From Candidatus Microsaccharimonas sossegonensis (lineage in GTDB: Bacteria; Patescibacteriota; Saccharimonadia; Saccharimonadales; Saccharimonadaceae), in the NCBI GenBank assembly GCA_004100325.1, contig SCKX01000001.1:186001-250000 (forward strand): 64,000 nt of DNA. The letters are read 5' to 3'. A program made the translations under genes and the position numbers. The notes beneath the pieces are model-generated. The model worked only from the letters and a program-made list of their open reading frames with translations. It ran no database searches and was not told where the DNA came from. Numbering within the stretch: position 1 is the first letter of the stretch; every line of letters begins with the position of its first letter. Positions 52,986 through 60,733 of the stretch are shown here, one piece after another.

Positions 52986-52991
52986 AGTATA
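52986..52991 (-). promoter_or_regulatory. Extended -10 box of PrgI-TraC-VirB4 unit
   Basis: TGC-TATACT on the minus strand ends 9 bases before the ATG at 52976, with no ribosome site between. Confidence 0.55.
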
Positions 52992-53017
52992 GCAGAATAT
53001 CTAATAGTGGATTGTCT

Positions 53018-55906
53018 TTAACGGAACTTCTGATCAGTGGGACGTGGAGAGTTACCCGCTGCAATATGTGCCAAAAATTCTCGTTCAGGGGGCTTAAGGT
53101 CTTTTGACAAGTTATCGTTATCGAGAATACGCGTGGCAGCAGCAGCATCGAGATGTCCAGCTCCATATGCCTCAACCAGACCGGGTTTGCTTTGACCAGC
53201 CATTTTCGTGTCGCCAAGTTCGTATGTTTTTGGGTCTACCTCGAGAGAAAGTAGGTCGCGGTTACCAGCACTGTCCGCTTCACCATGACTCCAACGTCCC
53301 AATGTGCTGTCTTGTGCATCTATGGTTGGGTGTTGGCTAGCAATGTGTCTTTGAAGTGCTTGGATTTTTTCTGAACCAAACGAAGGGTTTGCTTCGGCAC
53401 TGGCAATCAGATTATGAGCCTCGGTGCGTCCGCCGGCAGTTTGAAATTTAATGTTGAGGGCTGCTTTAGCTTTGACCGTGTCTCCCACTTTAACGGCATC
53501 CGTGAATGCCGCGTCGGCGGTTGTTCCACCCGATAAAATCAATCGCTCCAAGTTAGCCTGCTCCGCAGAGACGTCTTCTGCTTCTGCCTTATCGACTGCA
53601 GCAGATGCTGCGCGTCCAACATTCTTGTTTGCTGCACGTTGCATGGGTGTCAACGGGATTCCTTTAGATAATGCACCATAAAGTCCCCCTTTGCTCGCTT
53701 TTTCTGCAAACCTTCGTTTTCTGTAGTTTTCTGCCCCGGCTTTTTGTAGCATTCGACCCATACCAAATGCGCTGGTCGCATAACTTTCTTTTAGCTTGTT
53801 GCCAATATTTCCGTTCGCACGACCAGCAATTTTATTTGCCATTTGTCCAAGTACAGGGATGCTATCAAGTGATTTCTTGAGAAGACCGGGAACGATAAAT
53901 AATGGGAGTACTAAAATTGCCGCTGCGGCAATTTCCGAGAATAGTCCAGCACTATCGCCATTAATAGATCCCTTATAAACGTTAGCAGAAGTGAGCACCT
54001 GTGAAGTAAGCTGTGATGCACCAAAGACAAGTGCAATGATCGGGAATAACAGTAACATCGCCATCAACATCTTTCGCCACTTCGTAAAGAGCGCCTCGGT
54101 ATTCGGCAGAAGGAAGGCCACAAATGCTAGTGGTGAAATAACGACTAATAGGATGATAATTGCCTGGCGAGCAGTTAAAATCAACAGAATCATTATAAGT
54201 GCAATCACTGCCGCAAAAAGGACTGGAATCAGCGTTGAAAGCATTGCATATGCGGCAACACCAACTAACGTCGTTGCGATTACAGCCCCAGCGATACCAA
54301 CAAAACCCTGTCCATTATTGAATGGATTTGTCGAGAGTGTTGTTGCGCTGGTTGAATCTGCGACATTTCCGGAAATTCCGTTAAACATATCTTTTATAGA
54401 GTATCCAAGTATATTTGAAAGGTCGATTGCTAACTGACTGATGAAGTAGGACAAGTTTACTAATATAGCAGCGATAACTAACCGCGGTAACATCTTCTTT
54501 ACTCCGTAGTTTGAAACCCCAAGGCTGGTGAGTTGCGAGAAAATAATAATCAGAAAGACGATAACAAACACCACGTTTGCAATCGTACGCATGATTGACC
54601 AGGCTGCGAACGTACCGTTTTGCGCACTAGTATTAAATACTTGGGGGTCTGTTTTTAGGAAATTATTCGCCAAAAAGCCAAACGCCCCATCAGCGAGCTG
54701 TGCCATAAAAGTAATAATTGGACAGACGATCCACCCAACACCTTCTATCAAACAAGATGCATTACTGACATTATTCAAGAAAGTTTTTGCATCATCAACG
54801 CCAATTATAATTTCTGCTGTTGTGTCTCTATTTATCTCCTTTGTAAATTGAGCTGAACAAAATTTTGTGCTGTTAGTAACACATACTTTATAATTACCTG
54901 GCTCGATGGAATCAATAGTGCTGCTTAGATTAATTTGTTGGGCAACAGTTACCTGTTTTCCCACCGTTATGGTGTTCGTTTCACCAGTCCCCATTGGTAT
55001 ACCCGTATCTGTCGATATAATAGTTAGTGGAACCGGACCATAAGTTGAGGGTGTCGGGGCTGCAGGTATGGAGATACGAACCGTTACTGTAACTTGCTTA
55101 CCAGTTGGGTTGTACGACGTTTCGAACGAACCAAACGTCACTATAAGTGGTTTTCCATATTCTTTTGTTGCTGTTTTACAATCTTGAGTGTCGAATACGG
55201 CTGTTGGAGTTACACAAAACTTGTAGCTTGTTCCTACGACGAGATTTTCCCACCTCGCCTCTCCGACCGAAGCACCCGTACTCCACACGATATCCTTTGA
55301 ATCAGAAATAGACGAACTGCCTACCGTTCTCGTAATAGATGCTTTTGGCTGGGCTTTTGTTTTTGAATAAGTACTAACGATACCCTCTTTATCACCAACA
55401 GACTCTGGGTTTGCAGGTGCAGGCGCACCACTTGTAGAGGATGCAATGGTGATAGACTTGTTGTATTCGGATGAATTAGCTGCAAAATTTTTTGGACAAC
55501 TTGGGGTGTATGTAACACCTGCAGCACCGGCCCCAGCAAGGCCATTTGCATAAGCAGGTGCCGATATAGTCCCTGAACTTGAACCTGGTGCAACAAGTAT
55601 TGTGACACCAATATCACAGGCATTTTTTCCGTCAGGTCCAGTGATTTTTACTGAGCCATTATACTGATCCTTGCCGTTTGATTGTATGATATTCTTTGCG
55701 AGTATATAGGAGGTACCATTTGAAGTCTTGAGTATAATCTTGGAATTATTTTCAGCGTAGCTATATGTATTGGCAGCGTTGACGGGTAGCTCATTCGTTA
55801 TCACAGATACAGCACTCGATATTCCAAAAACGGCAATAAGAAGTACAAGTAAAATAGCGACATTTTTAGAATATAGTCTTCTTAGTATAGTACTAAAGCG
55901 CCGCAT
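53018..55906 (-). CDS. virB6: VirB6/TrbL-like polytopic T4SS protein
   Basis: The 962-aa protein has a signal anchor (about 16-36). A large extracellular beta-rich region (about 40-370) contains Ser/Thr/Pro-rich linkers and several Cys. A membrane domain (about 385-690) has about 7-8 helices, typical of VirB6/TrbL (MLPRLVIAAILVNLSYFISQLAIDLSN, AIIILLVVISPLAFVAFLLPNTEALFTKW). A charged Ala-rich cytoplasmic tail (about 700-962) follows. VirB6 forms the inner-membrane channel. Its start overlaps the VirB8-like gene by 14 bases. Confidence 0.85.
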   Translation of the reverse strand: MRRFSTILRRLYSKNVAILLVLLIAVFGISSAVSVITNELPVNAANTYSYAENNSKIILKTSNGTSYILAKNIIQSNGKDQYNGSVKITGPDGKNACDIGVTILVAPGSSSGTISAPAYANGLAGAGAAGVTYTPSCPKNFAANSSEYNKSITIASSTSGAPAPANPESVGDKEGIVSTYSKTKAQPKASITRTVGSSSISDSKDIVWSTGASVGEARWENLVVGTSYKFCVTPTAVFDTQDCKTATKEYGKPLIVTFGSFETSYNPTGKQVTVTVRISIPAAPTPSTYGPVPLTIISTDTGIPMGTGETNTITVGKQVTVAQQINLSSTIDSIEPGNYKVCVTNSTKFCSAQFTKEINRDTTAEIIIGVDDAKTFLNNVSNASCLIEGVGWIVCPIITFMAQLADGAFGFLANNFLKTDPQVFNTSAQNGTFAAWSIMRTIANVVFVIVFLIIIFSQLTSLGVSNYGVKKMLPRLVIAAILVNLSYFISQLAIDLSNILGYSIKDMFNGISGNVADSTSATTLSTNPFNNGQGFVGIAGAVIATTLVGVAAYAMLSTLIPVLFAAVIALIMILLILTARQAIIILLVVISPLAFVAFLLPNTEALFTKWRKMLMAMLLLFPIIALVFGASQLTSQVLTSANVYKGSINGDSAGLFSEIAAAAILVLPLFIVPGLLKKSLDSIPVLGQMANKIAGRANGNIGNKLKESYATSAFGMGRMLQKAGAENYRKRRFAEKASKGGLYGALSKGIPLTPMQRAANKNVGRAASAAVDKAEAEDVSAEQANLERLILSGGTTADAAFTDAVKVGDTVKAKAALNIKFQTAGGRTEAHNLIASAEANPSFGSEKIQALQRHIASQHPTIDAQDSTLGRWSHGEADSAGNRDLLSLEVDPKTYELGDTKMAGQSKPGLVEAYGAGHLDAAAATRILDNDNLSKDLKPPEREFLAHIAAGNSPRPTDQKFR

Positions 55907-56357
55907 AATTATTTAATACCCATCTGTTGTTTGATTTCACTACCTCAAATGCAATTTTTGAATTAGCGCTCGTACTGTATACAAATGTAATTGACTCATT
56001 TGATTTAATAACATTAATAATCGAATCATTTTTATAGGTAACACTTTCAGGGGGCTGTGCAATGATTACTTTATTTTCATTTGTATTGAAAACTGACATC
56101 CAAAAATACCACGTGAGGTAATTCACCTGTTGGTCGTCACCTTTGAGCGTTGTTGAAAAGCTTGAGAAGGTTGATTGTGGGTCATTTTTTTCAATTTTAC
56201 TAATAAATTCTCCAACAAATTGTTGTGCACTGGCTGTTTGCTGTTGTTTTAAGACAAAATAAGTTGCGGTCATCCCACTACCTACAATAATGAGGATAGC
56301 GACGAGAACCAAAAGGAACTTTGTTAACGAAAATCCACTCATATAATCCCTATGCAT
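55893..56357 (-). CDS. Single-pass membrane protein with extracytoplasmic domain (VirB8-like candidate)
   Basis: The 154-aa protein has one membrane helix (about 13-37), then a ~110-residue extracytoplasmic domain with alternating helix and beta elements (AQQFVGEFISKIEKNDPQSTF, SITFVYSTSANSKIAFEVVKSNNRWVLNNY). That layout is compatible with an NTF2-like/VirB8 fold. Identity to VirB8 is not evident from sequence alone; the call rests on topology and position before virB6. TGG-TATAAT ends 7 bases before the ATG. A TTG six bases upstream is an alternative start. Confidence 0.65.
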   Translation of the reverse strand: MHRDYMSGFSLTKFLLVLVAILIIVGSGMTATYFVLKQQQTASAQQFVGEFISKIEKNDPQSTFSSFSTTLKGDDQQVNYLTWYFWMSVFNTNENKVIIAQPPESVTYKNDSIINVIKSNESITFVYSTSANSKIAFEVVKSNNRWVLNNYAAL

Positions 56358-56364
56358 AAGCAAG

Positions 56365-56370
56365 ATTATA
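56365..56370 (-). promoter_or_regulatory. Extended -10 box of VirB8-like/VirB6 unit (leaderless)
   Basis: TGG-TATAAT on the minus strand ends 7 bases before the ATG at 56357. It lies just after the terminator of the preceding gene. Confidence 0.6.
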
Positions 56371-56383
56371 CCATATGAGTATC

Positions 56384-56408
56384 AAAAGAGCCCCGTGCGG
56401 GACCCTTT
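56384..56408 (-). terminator. Terminator after the 340-aa membrane protein gene
   Basis: GGGTCCC-GCAC-GGGGCTC stem on the minus strand (two G-U pairs) is followed by TTTT. It lies 25 bases after the stop of the gene at 56433-57455. Confidence 0.65.
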
Positions 56409-56432
56409 AGATGACATGATGATTTTCGCTAT

Positions 56433-57455
56433 TTATTTAGCACCAATACCAATAAGCCCAACGTTCATCGGATCGGCACTTTCAGCACGATTCACGCTAA
56501 ACTGTAGGTTATCGATTATCTCTGTTGCGACAACTGTTTTATTAGCTTTATCGTATGAAGTAACGGTGATAGATAAGTGAGCAGTGCTTTGAAATGAATC
56601 AGTTACTCCTGAAGAGTTAATGTTATCAATGACGGGCGGTATATTATCGAAAATAGTGGCCTTCAATTTATCAGCGGATACATCGGTCGTCCCTGAGTTA
56701 ATAACATACACGGCATTTGATCCGTATTTACTGACAACGCCAGCTAATATATCAACAAGTTTCGGTGAGCTTGGATTGTAGAAGCCAGTGTACTTATTAA
56801 ATTCATCTTTGATAACACTCACTTGGTTTGGAAGTGGGTTTTTTGCAAGAAGATTCATAAAACGGTTCATTTCAGGAAGTGCCTGATTGAATTGATCAAC
56901 CGAAGTTTGTGTCGTAACCTCGGCACCGGGCTGAAGTTTTAATATGTCAAAGCCAAGTGGACTGGTCGCCGCATTAGGTGTTGCGTCGAAGTTATAGCCA
57001 GTAAAGTAGTCAGGACCTACAGTCAGGTCTTTGCCAGGGTTTGCAATTAGATAAGCTACTTCAGAATTAAACACTGCTTTAGGGTCTGCATAACGGTTTT
57101 TATATGCATTGATAAAATCTCGTTCTTCTTGAGAAATGACTGCTGTCTGTCCATTGCTTGATCCAGGCTTTGTCTCATTTGTGCCAGATGTTGTTTCGCC
57201 TATTTTTAGGGCACCAAAACCTATACCTATGAGTGCAAGGGCAGTCGTCCCTGCGACAAATGCTTTCCCTTTTTTCGTTTCAATATAACCACGGAGACCG
57301 GTTCGTTCTGGTTGTTCACTTGTCGGTATTAGATTAACATTTTTTTCATCAGAATCGATGGTACTCCCCTCAATTGGTGAATGGAATGTGATGCTTTCAA
57401 TATTTGGGTTTTGAAACCCGTTAGATTCTGGCACGTGACGTGTTCCTTTTCGCAC
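56433..57455 (-). CDS. Membrane-anchored extracellular protein, unknown, near T4SS
   Basis: The 340-aa product starts at GTG, with no ATG in frame. It has a polar cytoplasmic N-terminus (about 1-65), one membrane helix (about 66-86) and an extracellular region rich in Asn/Asp/Thr. Features such as FINAYKNRYADPKAVFNSEVAYLI and STAHLSITVTSYDKANKTVVATEIIDNLQFSV suggest a mixed alpha/beta domain. I recognise no family. It ends with its own terminator, so it is a separate transcription unit upstream of the T4SS genes. Confidence 0.72.
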   Translation of the reverse strand: MRKGTRHVPESNGFQNPNIESITFHSPIEGSTIDSDEKNVNLIPTSEQPERTGLRGYIETKKGKAFVAGTTALALIGIGFGALKIGETTSGTNETKPGSSNGQTAVISQEERDFINAYKNRYADPKAVFNSEVAYLIANPGKDLTVGPDYFTGYNFDATPNAATSPLGFDILKLQPGAEVTTQTSVDQFNQALPEMNRFMNLLAKNPLPNQVSVIKDEFNKYTGFYNPSSPKLVDILAGVVSKYGSNAVYVINSGTTDVSADKLKATIFDNIPPVIDNINSSGVTDSFQSTAHLSITVTSYDKANKTVVATEIIDNLQFSVNRAESADPMNVGLIGIGAK

Positions 57456-57548
57456 TTGGCGACATTAATTAAATGTAATGTATCGACTTGGGCTCTACAA
57501 CTTCGGTGCCGAAGCACTTTGTTATCGTTAATATATAACAAAAGTGTA

Positions 57549-57569
57549 AAAAAGTAAATAGCTTATGTA
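57549..57569 (+). repeat. 21-nt direct repeat, left copy
   Basis: A run of A followed by GTAAATAGCTTATGTA is identical to 59033-59053. The preceding AAGTG(T/C)AAA is also shared, so homology extends to about 30 bases. It lies upstream of the minus-strand gene at 56433-57455 and downstream of the M16-like gene. A palindrome TTTGTTAT..ATAACAAA (57519-57543) lies next to it. Confidence 0.8.
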
Positions 57570-57619
57570 CAAAACAGATTGTGTGATAGCAGAATACTGG
57601 ATTGGATATGGCGACTGTT

Positions 57620-58573
57620 TTAGAGTAACGTTGAGATTGGCAGAATAATGTGAGTCTTTTTGAACACCACCTCTACGGATGTATGTCCAAGCACTTTCTT
57701 TAAATTCTTATTAGTTGCAATTTTCTTCCACCCTTTTGAGCCTATAAAAATCAGTGTGTCTTCGTAAGTACGTTCGAAGCTCACGGATGCAGAAGCATGT
57801 CTAGTATAAGACATTGAGCGAAGTTGTGTCGTGAAACGCTTGAAGGCACCGTCATGGATCATTGCCTCAAGTAACTGTTTGGTAATACTTAGGTATCCAT
57901 CAGCAAGATCTAGTGATGATTTACTTGTAATCAAAGTGCTTTCAAGTGAGAAGTTTTGTTTTTGAAGCTGAAATTTATCGGTAGTGTTAAACAAACCGTA
58001 TGTATCGCTTAATGTGTCTGTAAGGTTTTCGGCAATCAGCTTACCCACCTGTCGTGCTAATGGTAATAACTCGCGGTTCAAGGTTTGTTCGCCATAGCTT
58101 TGAATAAAAACCTTCAGCTCAGAGAGTTTTATGGCTCTTTCTAAAAATAGAGGTGGGGTTAATTGAAAAGATTTTATATTAGTTACATCTAAGTCTGAGA
58201 ATTCGTCAATTGAGTACCATCTTTTCAAATGGAGTTCTTTAATAGGCTCGATAATTGTTTCTAGACCATCAATATTAACTGCTTTGGTTAGCTCGGCGGA
58301 AAGTTGACCTATAGCTGTTTCGATTCGACTCTCGCTTATGTCTAGGTCGAATCTTTGCAACAGGTGTTTACTCAACTTTGCTTTCTTACTGTATGCCCGT
58401 AGCTCAATGTAAACCAGACCACCATGGTATGTTTTTCCAATAAGATCATAATCAACATACTTATATAACTTTTTGCTAGACAACAGATCAACAAGACTCA
58501 TATAAATGAGGTGTTCATAGAGGTGCCCTAGTTGAATTGATTGTGATTTTTTTACAAAAATATAATGCTGCAT
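57620..58573 (-). CDS. M16-peptidase-like protein (inverted zinc motif)
   Basis: This 317-aa protein begins MQHYIFVKKSQSIQLGHLYEHLIYMSL. H17-x-x-E20-H21 matches the inverted zinc motif HxxEH of M16 peptidases. E94 lies 73 residues later, close to the expected spacing of the third ligand. GKTYHGGLVYIELRAY fits the second strand. The length matches a single M16 half (an alpha/beta domain pair), not a full double-module enzyme, so it could act as a dimer or with a partner. There is no signal peptide, suggesting a cytoplasmic role. It lies between the T4SS operon and the pilin genes. Confidence 0.6.
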   Translation of the reverse strand: MQHYIFVKKSQSIQLGHLYEHLIYMSLVDLLSSKKLYKYVDYDLIGKTYHGGLVYIELRAYSKKAKLSKHLLQRFDLDISESRIETAIGQLSAELTKAVNIDGLETIIEPIKELHLKRWYSIDEFSDLDVTNIKSFQLTPPLFLERAIKLSELKVFIQSYGEQTLNRELLPLARQVGKLIAENLTDTLSDTYGLFNTTDKFQLQKQNFSLESTLITSKSSLDLADGYLSITKQLLEAMIHDGAFKRFTTQLRSMSYTRHASASVSFERTYEDTLIFIGSKGWKKIATNKNLKKVLGHTSVEVVFKKTHIILPISTLL

Positions 58574-58622
58574 AGTAGTTGCTCGTATTATAAACGTAAA
58601 CGAAGTACTCTGAAAAGGAATG

Positions 58623-58654
58623 GTGCCCCCGCTGACCTAGATCGGCGGGGGCAC
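58623..58654. terminator. GC-rich 10-bp hairpin
   Basis: GTGCCCCCGC and GCGGGGGCAC form a perfect stem around a 12-base loop, just after the stop of the basic-protein gene on the minus strand. There is no T tract, so termination of the usual low-GC type is uncertain. Confidence 0.5.
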
Positions 58655-58687
58655 ATTGGGCTAGAGCATCAGGCCGAAGCCTGTGTG

Positions 58688-58858
58688 TCACCAGCTACGG
58701 CGACCCTGTGTGTTCTTGCCCTTGGTGTCGTGGACTTTGCGGGAGTCCTGCCCCTTTGACTTCTTCGGGGCGCCGAGGTTTGCGACGCGGTCGACGAACG
58801 ACTGCTGCTTCCCGGACTTCTTCGGGCTGTAAGACCTGAAGTTTGGCTTTTTCGCCAC
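58688..58858 (-). CDS. GC-rich gene for a 56-aa basic protein
   Basis: The GTG start is supported by GAGAGGAAG 7 bases upstream. The product begins (M)AKKPNFRSYSPKKSGKQQS and ends DTKGKNTQGRRSW, with about a third Lys/Arg residues, few hydrophobics and no membrane segment. It is probably nucleic-acid binding or disordered. Third codon positions are strongly G/C, unlike neighbours, suggesting recent transfer from a GC-rich genome. I recognise no family. Confidence 0.6.
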   Translation of the reverse strand: MAKKPNFRSYSPKKSGKQQSFVDRVANLGAPKKSKGQDSRKVHDTKGKNTQGRRSW

Positions 58859-58940
58859 TGTGAAACTTCCTCTCGAGAGGACGATAAAGGTATCGTGACC
58901 GTGTCTAAATCGAGGGTGACCTAAACATGAATGTATAATT

Positions 58941-59060
58941 ACACATTTATGTAATAAAATCAATCCTTATGTAGTAAGGATACAAGTACTCTTATGTAAT
59001 ACCTAAACCCTATCAACGTACGGTAAGTGCAAAAAAAGTAAATAGCTTATGTATTCAAAC
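58941..59060 (+). promoter_or_regulatory. Iterated TTATGTA sites upstream of pilin operon
   Basis: TTATGTA occurs at 58947, 58967, 58992 and 59047 on the plus strand, all upstream of the first pilin gene at 59099. The last copy is inside the 21-nt direct repeat. Such iteration is typical of a transcription-factor operator; the factor is unknown. The rest of 58859-59098 shows no gene. Confidence 0.45.
59033..59053 (+). repeat. 21-nt direct repeat, right copy
   Basis: Identical to 57549-57569 and in the same orientation, 46 bases upstream of the first pilin gene. The pair brackets the M16-like gene and the GC-rich basic-protein gene. Confidence 0.8.
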
Positions 59061-59098
59061 TTGCAAAAAAGCAAGGAACGTCGTAATTTATAGAGAGT

Positions 59099-59503
59099 AT
59101 GAAGATAACACAAACAATAAAAACACTCGTTATCAGCGCCCTATTCTTCATGACGGGTTTTGCGTTGGTAGCTTCAACAAATACCTTTGCAGCAAATCAA
59201 TGTGGTGGCGTGGAAACAGCCATCATTAGCTGTACTCAAAAAGGTGGACTAAAGGCTACGGTCGAAAACACGGGGGCGTGGGGTATTCTACTCCTCGCTA
59301 TCAACATCCTTACCGCTGGCATTGGTATTGCGGCTATCGGTGGTATCGTTTATGGCGCTATTCTTTACACTTCAGCTGGTGGCAGTCCGGAACAGGTAAA
59401 AAAGGCAACGACGATTATTACAAATGTCGTGATTGGGGTGGTGGCGTATGCGCTGATGTTCTCTGGGCTTAACTTCCTTATTCCTGGAGGCTTGTTTAAC
59501 TAA
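59099..59503 (+). CDS. VirB2/TrbC-like pilin paralogue 1
   Basis: The 134-aa protein has a signal peptide ending near STNTFA-ANQ. A short Cys-containing segment (NQCGGVETAIISCTQ) precedes two hydrophobic helices separated by a small polar loop (YTSAGGSPEQVKKATTIITN). That is the VirB2/TrbC pilin layout. It is the first of four genes joined by 1-4 base overlaps or gaps. Subunits of this type assemble into the T4SS pilus or line the channel; here it is presumably the partner of the nearby VirB4/VirB6 operon. Confidence 0.8.
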   Translation: MKITQTIKTLVISALFFMTGFALVASTNTFAANQCGGVETAIISCTQKGGLKATVENTGAWGILLLAINILTAGIGIAAIGGIVYGAILYTSAGGSPEQVKKATTIITNVVIGVVAYALMFSGLNFLIPGGLFN

Positions 59504-59979
59504 TGAAACCTATGAAAAAATCAATTGTCATTTTGTCATTCGCAGTAGTTGTTGCTGCACCGGCTGTTACTTTGGCGGCACCGCAAAGTTCGTTTGCGGC
59601 CACACCCAAGACACCGGCGGATTGCGAAAAAGCGCTTCTTCCGGGTATTAACCCGTGGTTTAGAGGTTTAACGACGGTAACTAATGGAAAATGTGAAATA
59701 GTTTCACCGGGCGGACAGCTATCCGGTGGTAAAACACTTGACCTTGCGGGATTTATTTGGCGAATCGCCTTGAATATCGTTGACATTGGGCTTGCGATCG
59801 TCGGCTATATCGCCTTTATCTTTATACTGTATGGTGGCTTCCAGTTCCTTACGGGAGGAAATAACCCTAGTCAAATCGAAAAAGCGCGTAAAACCATACT
59901 AAACGCAGTGGTTGGATTGGTGATATCGCTTGGGGCTGTTGCTATTATTAACCTTATTTTTGGAATTATCGGTGGATAA
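59503..59979 (+). CDS. VirB2/TrbC-like pilin paralogue 2
   Basis: The 158-aa protein is longer than its siblings. A signal peptide (to about SSFA-ATP) is followed by a ~50-residue extracellular segment with two Cys (ADCEKALLPG, NGKCEIV). Two hydrophobic helices flank the loop FLTGGNNPSQIEKARKTILN. It starts at a TAATG overlap with paralogue 1; a second in-frame ATG lies 9 bases on. The longer ectodomain could make it a minor or tip subunit. Confidence 0.78.
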   Translation: MKPMKKSIVILSFAVVVAAPAVTLAAPQSSFAATPKTPADCEKALLPGINPWFRGLTTVTNGKCEIVSPGGQLSGGKTLDLAGFIWRIALNIVDIGLAIVGYIAFIFILYGGFQFLTGGNNPSQIEKARKTILNAVVGLVISLGAVAIINLIFGIIGG

Positions 59980-59980
59980 C

Positions 59981-60286
59981 ATGAGTAATTTTTTTATGAA
60001 ATTTGCCGTCGGCCTTGTGGGAGACAGTAACAATACAAACATTAACATCCCAACTTTATCGGCTGGACAAGTGCTACAGAATGGGCTTAATATTGCCTAT
60101 TTCCTGGCAGGTACGATTGCGGTCATTGTCATTATTGTTGGTGGGATTATGTATGCCACCTCGGCTGGTAACAGTGGAAATGTATCAAAGGCAAAAAACA
60201 TGCTTCTTTACTCGGTTGTCGGGCTAGTAATTGTGATTGCGGCCTATGCGATTACGAACTTTGTTATTGTGAGGTTTAATTCATGA
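59981..60286 (+). CDS. VirB2/TrbC-like pilin paralogue 3
   Basis: The 101-aa protein starts at ATG 59981 (MSNFFMKFAVGLVG) after GGTGG. It has no cleavable signal peptide, unlike the others. Two hydrophobic helices are joined by YATSAGNSGNVSKAKNMLLY. It overlaps the next gene by ATGA. Lack of a signal suggests that it may stay in the membrane as a channel-type subunit. Confidence 0.78.
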   Translation: MSNFFMKFAVGLVGDSNNTNINIPTLSAGQVLQNGLNIAYFLAGTIAVIVIIVGGIMYATSAGNSGNVSKAKNMLLYSVVGLVIVIAAYAITNFVIVRFNS

Positions 60287-60660
60287 AAAAACTACGAAAT
60301 CTCGTTATGATTTTAGGAATTGCTGTCGGTGTCGGCGTATTGGCGCCAGCAGTGAGCGCAAACGCTGCGAATGTGATCGCTAATCAGTGCGCAGGTGTGA
60401 CCAATTCTGCTGTTTGTAAAAATCAAAATGCTAAACCGAACGACCTGATTGCAAAAATCGTCAATACCCTCCTATTCGTAGTCGGTGCGCTAGCGGTTAT
60501 CATGATTATTGTCGGTGGTTTGTTGTACGCTACCTCTAGTGGAGATCCAAGTCGTGTTACGATGGCAAAGAATACGCTGATGTATGCGATTATTGGATTG
60601 GTCGTGGCATTCCTGGCATTTGCTGTCGTTAATTTTGTGATCGTAAAATTTACCAAATAG
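60283..60660 (+). CDS. VirB2/TrbC-like pilin paralogue 4
   Basis: This 125-aa protein has a signal peptide ending near SANA-ANV. A Cys pair follows (NQCAGVTNSAVCKNQN), then two hydrophobic helices around YATSSGDPSRVTMAKNTLMYAIIGL. The Cys spacing resembles paralogue 1. It is the last gene of the overlapping set before a new promoter. Confidence 0.8.
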   Translation: MKKLRNLVMILGIAVGVGVLAPAVSANAANVIANQCAGVTNSAVCKNQNAKPNDLIAKIVNTLLFVVGALAVIMIIVGGLLYATSSGDPSRVTMAKNTLMYAIIGLVVAFLAFAVVNFVIVKFTK

Positions 60661-60666
60661 CTCCCC

Positions 60667-60695
60667 TTAACAAAAGGTGCTATATCTGCTATAAC
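60667..60695 (+). promoter_or_regulatory. Promoter of pilin paralogue 5
   Basis: TTAACA (60667-60672), a 17-base spacer and TATAAC (60690-60695), about 38 bases before an ATG that has a good AGAAAGGA ribosome site. It gives this pilin gene separate expression. Confidence 0.7.
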
Positions 60696-60733
60696 AGTAC
60701 CAAGAGATTCTATAAGAAAGGAATATCAATACC

